DNA of 64,000 nucleotides from Sediminibacillus dalangtanensis (GTDB lineage: Bacteria > Bacillota > Bacilli > Bacillales > Amphibacillaceae): assembly GCF_017792025.1 (NCBI RefSeq), contig NZ_CP046956.1, forward strand, positions 1,550,001-1,614,000. The letters are read 5' to 3'. The notes beneath the pieces were generated by a model that worked only from the letters and a program-made list of their open reading frames with translations, was not told the origin of the DNA and ran no database searches. Of the stretch, positions 63,045-64,000 are shown piece after piece. How positions within the stretch are numbered: the first letter of the stretch is position 1; each line of letters starts with the position of its first letter. The translations under genes were made by a program, and so were the position numbers.

Positions 63045-64000
63045 TTGGACACTTTTAAAAAGTTAAAAAACTATTACTGGCCATTTAAAAAATTGTTTTT
63101 TGCATCCCTGTTTTTCGTTATGCTGGTTACAGCAATAACAGTCATTTACCCAGTGGTCCTGCAGTTGACCATCGACAATGTCGTATTGAAGGGCCAGTAC
63201 TCATGGATTCCGTATTTGTCAGTAGGATTTATACTCATCATGGCCGTGAAAGGAGTCGCAAACTTTTCCCAGCAGTATTTAGGAGAATTGTTTGGTGTTA
63301 AATCCGTGTACACATTAAGGGATAGTTTATACCAAAAACTGCAAAGGCTTTCGTTTACTTATTATGACAACGCTAGAACAGGGGATTTGATGTCACGTCT
63401 GACAATGGATGTGGAAGGATTCAAATTTTTCCTTGCTGCAGGATGTAAGGAATTGATCAAAGTCGTCTTGTTGATGCTTTTGAGTCTGAGTGTCATGTTT
63501 TACTATTCCGTTCCTTTGGCTCTAGTAACCATGGCTGCCATGCCGTTTTTAGCAGTTGTTGTCTATAAGTTTGATCGGCGTGTTCATCCTTCATTCCGGA
63601 AAATCAGAAAATCGATGGGAAGGCTCAATACGAGGATTCAGGAAAATGTCAGCGGAATGAATACAGTAAAGTCGCTTTCGAAAGAAGATTTTGAAATCTA
63701 CCGTTTTACCGATAAGAATGACAACTACAAAGATAATTATATTGCTACCTCGCATATTTGGGCCCGTTACTTCCCGCTCATGGAATTCATCGGCAATATC
63801 TGTATGGTCGCCTTGCTTGCTTACGGTGGTTATTTGGTTATTAACGGGAATCTAAGTATTGGTGCCCTCGTGGCTTTCTTCAGCCTTGTCAATTATATAC
63901 TTGGACCTTTGATGCAGCTTGGATTTATCGTTAATATGTTCTCGCAGGCAAAAGCATCAGGGGAACGGCTGCTGGAAATTCTGGAAGCTGAGGAGGACAT
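63045..64000 (+). CDS. ABC exporter, membrane-domain part (YknU/V-like), 5' part
   Basis: Begins with TTG 63045 behind GGAGGAGGG and stays open to the window edge, giving 318 residues. It is the type I exporter membrane domain: MDTFKKLKNYYWPFKKLFFA at the start, the hallmark FTYYDNARTGDLMSRLTMDVE near 100 and NTRIQENVSGMNTVKSL near 200. The nucleotide-binding domain lies beyond the window. Such half transporters usually pair with a second gene; in B. subtilis yknU-yknV lie not far from ykuV, which makes that identity plausible but not proven. Confidence 0.85.
   Translation, partial: MDTFKKLKNYYWPFKKLFFASLFFVMLVTAITVIYPVVLQLTIDNVVLKGQYSWIPYLSVGFILIMAVKGVANFSQQYLGELFGVKSVYTLRDSLYQKLQRLSFTYYDNARTGDLMSRLTMDVEGFKFFLAAGCKELIKVVLLMLLSLSVMFYYSVPLALVTMAAMPFLAVVVYKFDRRVHPSFRKIRKSMGRLNTRIQENVSGMNTVKSLSKEDFEIYRFTDKNDNYKDNYIATSHIWARYFPLMEFIGNICMVALLAYGGYLVINGNLSIGALVAFFSLVNYILGPLMQLGFIVNMFSQAKASGERLLEILEAEED

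Overview
The window looks like the chromosome of a spore-forming, probably moderately halophilic or marine member of the Bacillaceae. Evidence for this is the sporulation genes (YhcN-type lipoprotein, spoVAC/spoVAD/spoVAEb, a YjcZ-type small protein, two Spo0E-type phosphatases), strong Gram-positive ribosome binding sites with many GTG/TTG starts, T-box and TPP leaders, and a right-hand half whose gene order follows the patA-ykyB-ykuE-ykuF-ykuL-dapH-dapL-ykuS-ykuT-ykuU-ykuV region remembered from Bacillus subtilis. I cannot name the genus; Halobacillus/Virgibacillus/Oceanobacillus-like is an inference.

Layout. 0-0.7 kb: 3' part of a cytochrome bd subunit II gene. 0.8-10.2 kb (minus strand): a complete ilvB-ilvN-ilvC-leuA-leuB-leuC-leuD operon behind a T-box leader, with ilvE just upstream; ilvD is absent. 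10.2-13.8 kb: gene-poor stretch, a cold-shock gene, a DUF6884 protein, a GNAT acetyltransferase and a manganese catalase. 14.4-17.7 kb: MoxR/DUF58/DUF4129 operon. 19-20.4 kb: isolated holin-amidase lysis cassette. 20.7-29.9 kb: PepF, NhaP-type antiporter, universal stress protein, TPP riboswitch-thiT, sigma-B-type stress gene, DUF1028 protein, large permease, MDR oxidoreductase. 30-32.3 kb: forespore spoVA-type operon with a sigma-G-like promoter. 32.5-36.8 kb: aldo/keto reductase, secreted and lipoprotein genes, methyltransferase. 37.3-40.2 kb: complete TRAP transporter. 40.4-47.7 kb: ISL3 transposase remnant, degenerate HPr-like protein, YwpF-like protein, GGDEF-EAL protein, YjcZ, a membrane protease with a zinc-ribbon partner, PilZ protein, two Spo0E-like genes. 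48.4-62.3 kb: the patA...ykuV block, interrupted by repeats and small genes. 63-64 kb: start of an ABC exporter.

How the genes work together. The left end makes branched-chain amino acids under leader control. dapH-dapL supply the acetylase route to diaminopimelate. The redox genes ykuU, ykuV, sco1 and the catalase handle peroxide and thiol chemistry. The spoVA genes serve dipicolinate uptake into the forespore. The EAL and PilZ proteins belong to c-di-GMP signalling, and the CBS protein is probably a c-di-AMP receptor.

The least explained content is the repeats. Family A (three copies) starts 2-6 bases after an intrinsic terminator every time. Family B (two full copies and one solo end) is about 0.6-0.7 kb with terminator-like hairpin ends. 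One B copy carries a 114-bp palindromic insert flanked by an 8-bp direct repeat, and the other B copy holds the unoccupied site.
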